From: DATDRS01 sp035291605
GTDB taxonomy: Bacteria > Chloroflexota > Anaerolineae > Anaerolineales > UBA6663
Reading direction: 5' to 3'
NCBI GenBank assembly: GCA_035291605.1
Contig: DATDRS010000386.1
Location: 1-8,604, forward strand
Length of the DNA stretch: 8,604 bases
Shown here in pieces: positions 1 through 6,416 of this stretch. The notes beneath the pieces are model-generated. The model made no database searches, was not told the DNA's origin, and worked only from the letters and a program-made list of their open reading frames with translations. The position numbers and the translations under genes are program-made. Every line of letters starts with the position of its first letter. Positions within the stretch are counted from its first letter, which is position 1.

Positions 1-2883
1 CTCGGGGCCGAAGGTCTCGCCTTCCTGCTCCTCCAGATGCTGGAAGTGGCTGATCATCATGATCCCGTTGCGGGTCGCAATCCCCAGGATCGTGAGCAGT
101 CCGACGAGCGAACCGAGCGAGAGGATCCCACTGGTAAAGTACGCCCCCAGCACGCCGCCCACCAGCGCCCAGGGCAGGGTGAAGAAAGTGAGCGTCGCCA
201 GACGCCAGTTCTCGAAGGACGTGTACAGGAGGAAGTAGATCGCGATCACCGCGACCGCCCCGGCGATGAGTAAATTCTGCTGGGCCGCCTGCCGCTCCGC
301 AAATTCGCCGATCACCTCCGCGTGGTACTCGAGCGGGAACTCCACGGTCTGGAGGGTTGCTTCGACGTCGCGCGCCACGGAGCCGAGGTCGCGTCCACGC
401 ACGTTGGCCGAAACGTCAATCTTGCGCGACTGGCCTTCACGCTCGACGACGTTCGGGACCGGCGCGATGCGCACGTCGGCCACGTCCTCCAGGCGCACCT
501 GCCCGCCGTCGGGCGTGTCAATCAGCAGCTCGCGAATATTGGTCAGGCTGTTGCGCGTCTCCGGCGTGCTCCACACGTTCACGTCGTACGTCTTCCCACT
601 GATGAAAATATCGCCGACTTCTTCGCCCTGCACCAAGAAGGATGCCGCCCGGCGGATATCGCCTGGTTTCAGCCCATAACGCTGGGCCGCTTCCAGGTCA
701 ACCTCGACTTCCACCTGGGGCGTGTCCATGTGGAGCTCCTTTTTCAAATCCACGATCCCCTCGATCCCCTCCAGGGCGGCCAGCACCTCGTCTGCCTTTT
801 CGCGCAGCACCTCCAGCTCGGGGCCATAGATGCGGATGACGACGGTATCGCTCGACCCCGTCAGGACCTCCCGGATCCTCTCTTTCAGATAGGTCTGCAC
901 ATCGCGAATCAGCCCGGGGTAGCCGTCCACCGTCTCCTGAACCTTGGCCAGCGTCTCGTCGTAGTCCACCGAGGGATCCACGCTGATCCAGTTCTCGGTG
1001 AAATAGACGCCGTACGGTTCATCGGCGCTCATGGCCTGCCCGATGTGGGAGCCGCAGTTGCGCACGCCGGGGATAGTCAGCAGCTCCCGGCAGGCCTGAG
1101 CCGTGATCCGCCACATTTCCGGGTGGGACGTGCCGGGCTTGGTGATCCAGTGCATCAGGAAGTCCCGCTCCTTGAACGACGGCAGCAGTTCCTGGCCGAG
1201 AAACGGCCACACCGCCACGCCGGCCAACATCATACCGGCGACGGTGCCATACGCCAGGCGCGGTCTTGGGATGACCCGCGACAGAACCTGGTCGTAGACG
1301 CTGTGCAGCCACGGGATGATCGGGGATGGGCGGTGATCAATCGGCGCATTGGACAGCAGGATCAGGACCATCGCCGGCGTGACGGTCAGGGCAACGAACG
1401 GGGAGACCAGCCCCGCCACCACATAGGCGGTGGCCAGCGGCTGGAAGAACGCGCCCGACAGGCCCTGCAGGAAGAAGACCGGCAGCAAAGCCGAGATTTC
1501 GATCAGCGAGGCGTAGACGATGGCGCCGCGCACTTCGAGCGAGGCCTCCAGAATAATGCTCGCCGTGGACTGGGTGCTTCCCTCCTGGCGCAGGCGGCGC
1601 AGGCGCCGCACGATGTTTTCGACGTCCACGATGGCGTCGTCCACGACGGCGCCGATGGCGATGGCCAGCCCGGCCAGCGTCATCACGTTGATCGTCACGC
1701 CGCGCAGGTTGAGCACGAGCAGCGAGGCCATCAGAGACAACGGGATGATCGTGGCGCTGATCAACGCCACGCGCCACTCGTAAAGAAAGAAGAGCAGCAC
1801 GATGACCACCAGAACAGCGCCGACGAGCAGCGAATTGGTGAGATTCTCGATGGACAGCTCGATGAAGGTCGCCGGCCGGAAGATGGTCGTGTCAATATCA
1901 ATACCGCGCAGGCCGGGCCGCATCTCCTCGATCGCGGCTTCCACCCCCTGCGTCACGTCCAGGGTGTTGGCCCACGGAAGCTTTTCGACGATCATCATCA
2001 GGCCGGGACCTTCGTTGATGACCGCGTCCCCGAAGAGCGGCCAGGTATCCCAAACCATATCTCCCACGTCTTTGAGCAGCAGCGGCGCGCCGTCAGGTTT
2101 CTTTCGATCGTAGATAGGCACCTCGCCCAGCGTTTCCGGCGTTATGATGGGCAAGACGGACCGAATCTGGAGCCGCTGATCGGGGGTGTCAATGAACCCC
2201 CCGGTGCCGATGACCGAGCCTTCCGAATATTGCAATAGCCCGACATCCAGCGCGTCGGCGGTCACGTCCATGACGTCGTTGAGCGTAACGTTGTAAGCGC
2301 GCATCCGTTCCAGGTCCACCTGCACCTGCGGCATCTTGATCCGCTCGCCCCAGATGGGGGCATTGGCTACGCCGGGGACGTCTAGCAAACGGGCGCGGAT
2401 CTTCCAATAGGCGATCATGGACAGGTCCATCAGGTCATATTGATCCGAGGAAATCCCGATCTTCATGGCCCGGCTGGTTGACGACAGGGGTTGGATCATC
2501 ACCGGCGGGGCGGCCCAGGTGGGCAACGAGGGGTACACCGCCATGAGGCGCTCATTCACCAACTGCCGCGCAAGGATGAGGTCGGTCCCGGGCTTGAAGA
2601 TGAGGACGATATCCGACAGGTCAGGCACCGACCTGGAGCGCATCACGTCCAGCCCCGGCACCCCGTTGAGCGCATTCTCCAGCGGAACGGTGACCAGTTC
2701 TTCCACGTCGGCCGCGGATAGCCCCATGGATAAGGTCTGCACCTCCACCTTGGGCGGCGCGAACTCGGGAAAGACATCCACTGACGAGTCGCTAAGCCGG
2801 GCGATGCCGAAGACCATCAGCACCACGGCGAGAAAGACCACCAAATATTGATACTGCAGGCTGGTTTTAACTATCCAACGCAT
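1..2883 (-). CDS. RND-superfamily efflux permease (CusA/CzcA-like), 3' end cut by the window edge
   Basis: Inner-membrane, proton-driven RND pump subunit. The frame is open from an ATG at 2883 to position 1, giving 961 residues; by comparison with the paralogue at 6417-8604 about 86 C-terminal residues are missing, for a total near 1047, normal for the family. TM1 is at residues ~12-29, followed by the conserved DVFPE at 36-40 that opens the first periplasmic porter domain. FRPATFIE (335-342) precedes TM2. TM4 carries D415-D416 in the context VDDAIVDVEN, matching the AcrB Asp407/408 proton relay, and TM10 carries GIATRNG with R938 where AcrB has Lys940. The start is supported by GGGAGGG seven nt upstream. 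It lies 134 nt after the adaptor-like lipoprotein, its probable partner. The CusA methionine-triad positions appear as non-methionine residues, so the substrate is unknown; metal, drug or lipid-like compounds are all possible. Family assignment is firm. Confidence 0.95.
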   Translation of the reverse strand, partial: MRWIVKTSLQYQYLVVFLAVVLMVFGIARLSDSSVDVFPEFAPPKVEVQTLSMGLSAADVEELVTVPLENALNGVPGLDVMRSRSVPDLSDIVLIFKPGTDLILARQLVNERLMAVYPSLPTWAAPPVMIQPLSSTSRAMKIGISSDQYDLMDLSMIAYWKIRARLLDVPGVANAPIWGERIKMPQVQVDLERMRAYNVTLNDVMDVTADALDVGLLQYSEGSVIGTGGFIDTPDQRLQIRSVLPIITPETLGEVPIYDRKKPDGAPLLLKDVGDMVWDTWPLFGDAVINEGPGLMMIVEKLPWANTLDVTQGVEAAIEEMRPGLRGIDIDTTIFRPATFIELSIENLTNSLLVGAVLVVIVLLFFLYEWRVALISATIIPLSLMASLLVLNLRGVTINVMTLAGLAIAIGAVVDDAIVDVENIVRRLRRLRQEGSTQSTASIILEASLEVRGAIVYASLIEISALLPVFFLQGLSGAFFQPLATAYVVAGLVSPFVALTVTPAMVLILLSNAPIDHRPSPIIPWLHSVYDQVLSRVIPRPRLAYGTVAGMMLAGVAVWPFLGQELLPSFKERDFLMHWITKPGTSHPEMWRITAQACRELLTIPGVRNCGSHIGQAMSADEPYGVYFTENWISVDPSVDYDETLAKVQETVDGYPGLIRDVQTYLKERIREVLTGSSDTVVIRIYGPELEVLREKADEVLAALEGIEGIVDLKKELHMDTPQVEVEVDLEAAQRYGLKPGDIRRAASFLVQGEEVGDIFISGKTYDVNVWSTPETRNSLTNIRELLIDTPDGGQVRLEDVADVRIAPVPNVVEREGQSRKIDVSANVRGRDLGSVARDVEATLQTVEFPLEYHAEVIGEFAERQAAQQNLLIAGAVAVIAIYFLLYTSFENWRLATLTFFTLPWALVGGVLGAYFTSGILSLGSLVGLLTILGIATRNGIMMISHFQHLEEQEGETFGPE

Positions 2884-2890
2884 TTCAATA

Positions 2891-2897
2891 CCCTCCC
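2891..2897 (-). promoter_or_regulatory. Ribosome binding site of the second RND gene
   Basis: Read on the minus strand this is GGGAGGG, seven nt before the ATG at 2883. It fixes the start of the second RND gene and lies just outside the palindromic repeat element, so the repeat does not occlude the Shine-Dalgarno directly. Confidence 0.8.
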
Positions 2898-2907
2898 GGC
2901 TCCGTAG

Positions 2908-2929
2908 GGGCAGACCTATGTGTCTGCCC
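2908..2929. other. Perfect 8-bp hairpin inside the intergenic element
   Basis: GGGCAGAC (2908-2915) and GTCTGCCC (2922-2929) are exact inverted copies around a 6-nt loop. The first tandem 13-mer supplies the right arm, and the second copy could pair instead, giving alternative folds. On the transcribed minus strand no T-rich tract follows, so it is not a canonical intrinsic terminator; an RNA stability or processing role is more plausible. Confidence 0.6.
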
Positions 2930-2956
2930 GATGTGTCTGCCCGACGTGCCTGCCCG
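2918..2956. repeat. Three tandem copies of a 13-bp repeat
   Basis: ATGTGTCTGCCCG occurs at 2918-2930 and identically at 2931-2943, followed by ACGTGCCTGCCCG at 2944-2956, which differs at two positions. The unit is 13 bp, so copy-number changes would not disturb any reading frame; the array lies entirely in the spacer. It probably arose by slippage or unequal exchange inside the larger palindromic element. Confidence 0.85.
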
Positions 2957-3017
2957 GCGGCCCACGCTCACACGCAGACGCGCCTCTACGCAGTTCCCGT
3001 CCGATCCGGGCAACCCG

Positions 3018-3776
3018 TCATTTTGAAACCCCGGTCTCGGCGCCATACAGCTCGGCCCCACCGACCGTGACCACCTCCGTGCCAACGGGCGGGCCCTCCG
3101 TCAGGAACGCCTCGTCGCCCTCGATGTAGTCCACGGTGATGCTCTGCCGGACGAAGGACAGGGCATTAGGTTCTTTGGTGTACACCCAGGTCCCGCCGTT
3201 CACGTCGTAGATCACCGCCGCGTAGGGGACGAGCTTGCGCGGCGTCGTCCCGCTGGCCAGCATGGCCAGCTTGACGCGCACCGCCTGCCCCGGGGCCAGG
3301 GCCTGCGGCCCGGAGCTGCTGACCGAGAAGTACAGCGCCGTTCCTTCGTCGTCGTCGTCTTCGACGTCGTCAATCTCTTCGGCCTCCAGGCCCTCCGCCT
3401 CTTCGTCGTCGTCCTCGCCGTCGTCGTCGAGAGGCAGGACGACGGCCGGTTGGCTCCGGTCAACCCTGGCCCGGTCGGCCTCACTCAGGGCCACGCGCAC
3501 CAGGACCGTGCCCGCCTCCGCGGCCGGCGAGGCCACCACCTGGCCGCCGACCTCCCGCTGCCGCACGACCTGCGTTTCACGCACGAGGGCCGTCTGGATG
3601 GCGACCCGTTCGGCCGCCTTCTCGGTCAACGTCACGCGCTTGAGGTCCGTCCCCTCGATAGGCTCGACCTTGGCGGGTTGGATTTTCTCTGTCACTGGCG
3701 GCTTCGATGCGCAGGCCGAAAGTAGCAGGCCGGCCATGACCAGTATCACAAGTATCCAGCGGTTATTGTGTCGCAT
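3018..3776 (-). CDS. Short lipoprotein resembling an RND/HlyD-type periplasmic adaptor, with an acidic insert
   Basis: 252-residue lipoprotein. The N-terminus has basic residues, a hydrophobic stretch (8-18) and a lipobox LSAC with the lipidated Cys at 22. Residues ~46-62 (RVTLTEKAAERVAIQT) resemble the start of the membrane-proximal region of RND adaptors, and the C-terminal part contains VPYAAVIYDVNGGTWVYT (183-200) and GPPVGTEVVTVGGAELYG (228-245), characteristic of adaptor membrane-proximal domains. At 252 residues it is much shorter than AcrA or CusB (~380-400): the lipoyl and coiled-coil hairpin region that would contact an outer-membrane channel is absent. Residues 117-144 hold 21 Asp/Glu out of 28. 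The gene sits between the ABC permease and the second RND, so it probably serves that RND as a membrane-anchored adaptor or substrate-presenting protein. The start is supported by GGAGGA four nt upstream. Adaptor relationship is fairly sure; mechanism is inference. Confidence 0.8.
   Translation of the reverse strand: MRHNNRWILVILVMAGLLLSACASKPPVTEKIQPAKVEPIEGTDLKRVTLTEKAAERVAIQTALVRETQVVRQREVGGQVVASPAAEAGTVLVRVALSEADRARVDRSQPAVVLPLDDDGEDDDEEAEGLEAEEIDDVEDDDDEGTALYFSVSSSGPQALAPGQAVRVKLAMLASGTTPRKLVPYAAVIYDVNGGTWVYTKEPNALSFVRQSITVDYIEGDEAFLTEGPPVGTEVVTVGGAELYGAETGVSK
3342..3428 (-). repeat. GAC/GAG-rich tract encoding a poly-acidic segment
   Basis: This stretch of the lipoprotein gene is built largely of GAC and GAG/GAA codons and encodes residues 117-145, almost wholly Asp and Glu. 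It divides the protein into an N-terminal part and the C-terminal adaptor-like part. Because flanking sequence on both sides is recognisable in the same frame, the tract is a real in-frame insert and not a frameshift. Triplet repetitiveness suggests length can vary by slippage without breaking the frame. Confidence 0.8.
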
Positions 3777-3780
3777 AGGT

Positions 3781-3786
3781 TCCTCC
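3781..3786 (-). promoter_or_regulatory. Ribosome binding site of the lipoprotein gene
   Basis: The minus strand reads GGAGGA ending four nt before the ATG at 3776. It selects this start, which also places the basic n-region and lipobox correctly. The rest of the 103-nt spacer (3777-3879) contains no convincing promoter or terminator. Confidence 0.75.
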
Positions 3787-3879
3787 GAGGCCTGAAGTTT
3801 CTCGGCATCTATCTCCTGGATTTGGAGGAGGCCGTTTGTTGCTCACTCAACTTACTGTGCACGACATCCTCCGGCATGT

Positions 3880-5322
3880 TCACCGGGCGCCGCCTGCATC
3901 AATCTGCCGGCGCCGGAGCCGGTATATGAAGACCATGGCCGCCGCCAATACGATGGGCCCGCCGATCGCATAAGGAAGCACGCCTCCGGGATTGAGCCGG
4001 GTAAACGGCGTCACCGTCAGGTGGATGCCCGAGCTGGCGACCGGCTGGCTGGTGGTCTCCTGGCTGTCGGGTTCGGGAATGAGGACCATGTACACCATGT
4101 AGTCGCCGTCCAGAATCGTGTTGATGATCCAGGCCTGACTGGCGGACTGGCCCGGCGCGAGTTGCTCGATGTATTGAGTCCGCTGCGGCGACCAGTCCTC
4201 GGGGTCCACCACATCTCCCGTCGCGTCGAGATTGATGACGTTCATCGCCACAATCAAAGGCGGAGACGCCTCCGCAGCCTTGTTGGTCACCGAGGTATTG
4301 AACTCAATCTTGTCGCCTGTCTTCACCACCGTGGAGTCCACGTCAATGGAGATCTGCAGGCTGCTTTCTTCGGCCTGCTGTTCTTGGAAAGCCAGCGCCG
4401 GAGAGGCAGCCAGAGAAAGCATGAAGCCGACGATCACCGACAGGCCGACGACCCGGCTCAAGCGCGACCAGACCTTGCTCGATCGTCCCGCCTCAAGGCG
4501 GAGACCCGGACCGGCGTACAGGAACAGCAGTCCCAGGACAAGGACGGCAAACACGACGGGCGATATCAGCCAGGTCCAAAATTCGCTCACCGGCCGATAA
4601 TTCACCAGGTGCTTCGAAAGGAAATGGTTGGTGGCCGCCAGCGGGTTCACCCATTGGAGAAACTGTCCCGCCGCCCCAGTCTGGGCCCGCCCGGGCAATT
4701 GGGCCGGAACGAGGAAAAGGACGTAAAGGCCCAGGCTCACAAAATAGCTGGTCTTGTTAGTGCTGGACCAAAAACTCGCCAGCATCCCCAGGCCCGTGTA
4801 GGCCAGGGCCAGCACGGTCCCCGAGAGGGCGCCCCAGAGGATCGTCGGCCCTAAAACATCATCGCCCTGGGAGAGCACTTGCAGGTAGGGAATGGCAATG
4901 AGCAAGGCCGCGGGCCAGAACGAAAGGCCGGCCAGGAACTTGCCGACCATAATCTGCCTGCGACTCGTCGGCGTCAGAAGAAGCGATTCGAAGGTGGCTC
5001 GTTCCCGCTCGCCGCTGAGGCTGTCCGCGCCGATGATCAGGCAGATGAACAGGCTGACCGAGATGGCGTTCTTGGTCAACTCGTACACCAATTCTTTCGC
5101 GGGAATCAGACTCAGTTCTTCGCTGGATGCCAGCACGTAGACCATGATTCCCAGCACGATGCTGTAAATCACGGTGAGGATAAGCGCTTTGCCTCCGATC
5201 CATAGGTCGGCGAGTTCCCGGATGAAAACGAGCCACCACGTGGGCAAGGCTGAACCCGACGGTTTAACCCGACGGTCGGCCACGGTTTGCTCGTCCTTCA
5301 GTTGCAGGGTTGCGTCGCTCAT
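3880..5322 (-). CDS. ABC-2-type exporter permease fused to a C-terminal extracytoplasmic domain
   Basis: 480-residue membrane subunit of an ABC exporter, partner of the ATPase encoded just upstream. Residues 1-275 form a usual ABC-2 permease with six hydrophobic segments at about 45-65, 86-101, 127-147, 160-184, 192-209 and 250-271. The cytoplasmic loop after TM2 holds the family motif GERERATFESLLLTPTSRRQ (104-123). A basic loop then leads to a seventh segment (291-311) ending in SPALA, which looks like a signal peptide with an Ala-X-Ala site. Residues ~313-446 are polar, beta-rich in character and probably outside the membrane, resembling CARDB/NEW3-like immunoglobulin folds; an eighth segment (449-467) ends in RLRRRQ. 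The positive-inside rule agrees with this topology. Start: GGAGGAGG seven nt upstream, and the ATG overlaps the ATPase stop as ATGA, implying translational coupling. Substrate unknown. Confidence 0.92.
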   Translation of the reverse strand: MSDATLQLKDEQTVADRRVKPSGSALPTWWLVFIRELADLWIGGKALILTVIYSIVLGIMVYVLASSEELSLIPAKELVYELTKNAISVSLFICLIIGADSLSGERERATFESLLLTPTSRRQIMVGKFLAGLSFWPAALLIAIPYLQVLSQGDDVLGPTILWGALSGTVLALAYTGLGMLASFWSSTNKTSYFVSLGLYVLFLVPAQLPGRAQTGAAGQFLQWVNPLAATNHFLSKHLVNYRPVSEFWTWLISPVVFAVLVLGLLFLYAGPGLRLEAGRSSKVWSRLSRVVGLSVIVGFMLSLAASPALAFQEQQAEESSLQISIDVDSTVVKTGDKIEFNTSVTNKAAEASPPLIVAMNVINLDATGDVVDPEDWSPQRTQYIEQLAPGQSASQAWIINTILDGDYMVYMVLIPEPDSQETTSQPVASSGIHLTVTPFTRLNPGGVLPYAIGGPIVLAAAMVFIYRLRRRQIDAGGAR

Positions 5323-6341
5323 TTGATGGCCTCCTCCGTGAGGTGGAGGAACACATCTTGCAATCGGCCGCCTTCGGCCCCAAAGCTGAGGATGGGAATT
5401 TCGGCGCGGATCAGGGCCTCCAGGATTCGGTTATTGAGGTGATAGTCCTCCCCTGAGGCCCCGTTAGCCGAGTGCAAGAGTTCCACCTTCAGCCAACCCG
5501 CCACACCTGCCACGGACGCAGGCGCCGTGGTCTCGCCGATAGGAGTTACTTGCCTGACGTTCGGCGCCGCTTCTAATATTTTCTGGGCTTCGGCCACCGA
5601 CGATGACGGGACCTGGATGCGGAGAATATCTCCCCGGACGATGTTTTGCCGGGTGCGGCCAATGACTTCGGCCACGGCGCCGGTCGCCACGACCTGACCC
5701 GCGCTCAAGATGACCACGTCGTCGCAAACGACTTCAATCTCCGGCAACGCGTGGCTGCACAAAATCACGCCGACATTGCGCTCTCGCACGATCCGCCGCA
5801 CCAGCGCCAGCAGCTCTTGTTGACCCCGCGGATCCAGGCCCAGCGTAGGCTCGTCGAGGAAAACGACCACCGGATCGTTGACGAGCGCGCGCGCGATGCC
5901 TATTCTCTGCCGCATCCCGTGACTGTAGGTCCCGATCAGGGATTTGGCCCTTTGCTGCAGGCCCACTTCTTCGATAAGCGTCTGTCCATAGGCCCTGGCT
6001 TCGGCCGCGGTCCGCCCATAAAGCTGGCCGAAGTAAGTCAGGTACTCGATTCCCGTCATTTGCTTGGGAAACCCCAGGTTCTCCGGGAGGACGCCGATCT
6101 TGCGGCGGATTTTCTCAGGATATTTAGAACTGATGCCGTCTACGACGAAGCGGCCCGCATCAGGCTCCAGCATCGTGGTCAGGATGCGGATGGCCGTCGT
6201 TTTTCCCGCGCCGTTGGGACCCAGGAAGCCCAGGATACGTCCGGCCTGCAAGGAGAACGATAATCCCCGCAGCGCCGGTCGTGGCCCATAGGACTTCCGC
6301 AAGTCTTCGGCCAGGAGTATCTGATGATCAGCGCCCTGCAT
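5319..6341 (-). CDS. ABC-2-type exporter ATP-binding protein
   Basis: 340-residue cytoplasmic ATPase that drives the permease encoded immediately downstream. Visible motifs: Walker A GPNGAGKT (41-48), signature YSHGMRQR (139-146) in place of LSGGQ, Walker B VVVFLDEPT (158-166), D-loop GLDP (168-171) and switch His197. The Q-loop position has Glu87 (LPENLGF) where most ABC ATPases have Gln; this exchange is common in the ABC-2/CcmA-type exporter group. Residues ~230-340 form a C-terminal extension typical of this group, with LQDVFLHLT near the end. I chose the ATG at 6341 since GGGAGG lies seven nt upstream and homology begins soon after; an in-frame ATG at 6410 would add 23 atypical residues. 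The gene begins 75 nt after the first RND stop. General drug or lipid export is likely; the exact substrate is unknown. Confidence 0.95.
   Translation of the reverse strand: MQGADHQILLAEDLRKSYGPRPALRGLSFSLQAGRILGFLGPNGAGKTTAIRILTTMLEPDAGRFVVDGISSKYPEKIRRKIGVLPENLGFPKQMTGIEYLTYFGQLYGRTAAEARAYGQTLIEEVGLQQRAKSLIGTYSHGMRQRIGIARALVNDPVVVFLDEPTLGLDPRGQQELLALVRRIVRERNVGVILCSHALPEIEVVCDDVVILSAGQVVATGAVAEVIGRTRQNIVRGDILRIQVPSSSVAEAQKILEAAPNVRQVTPIGETTAPASVAGVAGWLKVELLHSANGASGEDYHLNNRILEALIRAEIPILSFGAEGGRLQDVFLHLTEEAIK
5330..5337 (-). promoter_or_regulatory. Ribosome binding site of the ABC permease, inside the ATPase gene
   Basis: The minus strand reads GGAGGAGG within the last codons of the ATPase gene, seven nt before the permease ATG at 5322. 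Together with the ATGA stop/start overlap it points to coupled, near-equimolar synthesis of the two ABC subunits. Confidence 0.75.
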
Positions 6342-6348
6342 AGAGTTT

Positions 6349-6354
6349 CCTCCC
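6349..6354 (-). promoter_or_regulatory. Ribosome binding site that decides the ATPase start
   Basis: The minus strand reads GGGAGG with seven nt to the ATG at 6341. The competing in-frame ATG at 6410 lies six nt after the preceding stop and has no comparable Shine-Dalgarno at proper spacing, so the shorter protein is preferred. Confidence 0.8.
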
Positions 6355-6416
6355 AAAATTGATTGCTGAACTTTGTCTATCTTGTGAGCTCTCGACACGA
6401 CATCAAGCATGTCTTC

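Larger units (their letters stand above)
2903..2990. repeat. Palindrome-bounded intergenic repeat element (~88 bp)
   Basis: The element begins with CGTAGGGGC (2903-2911) and ends with GCCTCTACG (2982-2990), which are inverted copies matching at 8 of 9 positions. Inside are three tandem 13-mers and a perfect 8-bp stem. It fills most of the 134-nt spacer between the lipoprotein stop and the second RND start. The form, short near-inverted ends with no coding capacity, is that of a dispersed palindromic intergenic element (REP- or MITE-like). I have seen similar GTAGGGGC-ended spacers in Chloroflexota-type genomes, but genome-wide copy number cannot be seen here. In RNA it would fold and could act as a processing site or attenuator within the operon. 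Confidence 0.6.

Noticed and set aside
322..2238. Long plus-strand open frame of 638 codons opposite the second RND gene
   Set aside because: Its translation is rich in His, Arg, Asp and Gln with no recognisable domain, as expected for the antisense of a GC-rich membrane-protein gene; the minus strand encodes an unmistakable RND protein.
3212..3484. Frameshift or alternative gene in the acidic region of the lipoprotein
   Set aside because: Other frames give Thr/Arg-rich low-complexity translations, while adaptor-like sequence is recognisable in the same frame on both sides of the acidic tract.
3813..3830. Small hairpin (CTCCT / AGGAG, 8-nt loop) in the permease-lipoprotein spacer as a terminator
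   Set aside because: Stem of only five base pairs and no T-tract following it on the transcribed strand.
4021..4854. Plus-strand open frame of 277 codons opposite the ABC permease
   Set aside because: Low-complexity charged composition, no motif; it mirrors the well-supported permease on the minus strand.
6342..6410. Longer ATPase start at 6410 adding 23 residues
   Set aside because: No good Shine-Dalgarno at proper spacing and no family resemblance in the added residues, whereas the ATG at 6341 has GGGAGG at seven nt.
6342..6416. Possible sigma70-like promoter (TTGATG, 17 nt, AAGATA on the minus strand) between the first RND and the ATPase
   Set aside because: The -35 part is fair but the -10 part matches poorly; with a 75-nt spacer in a co-directional series this is within chance.
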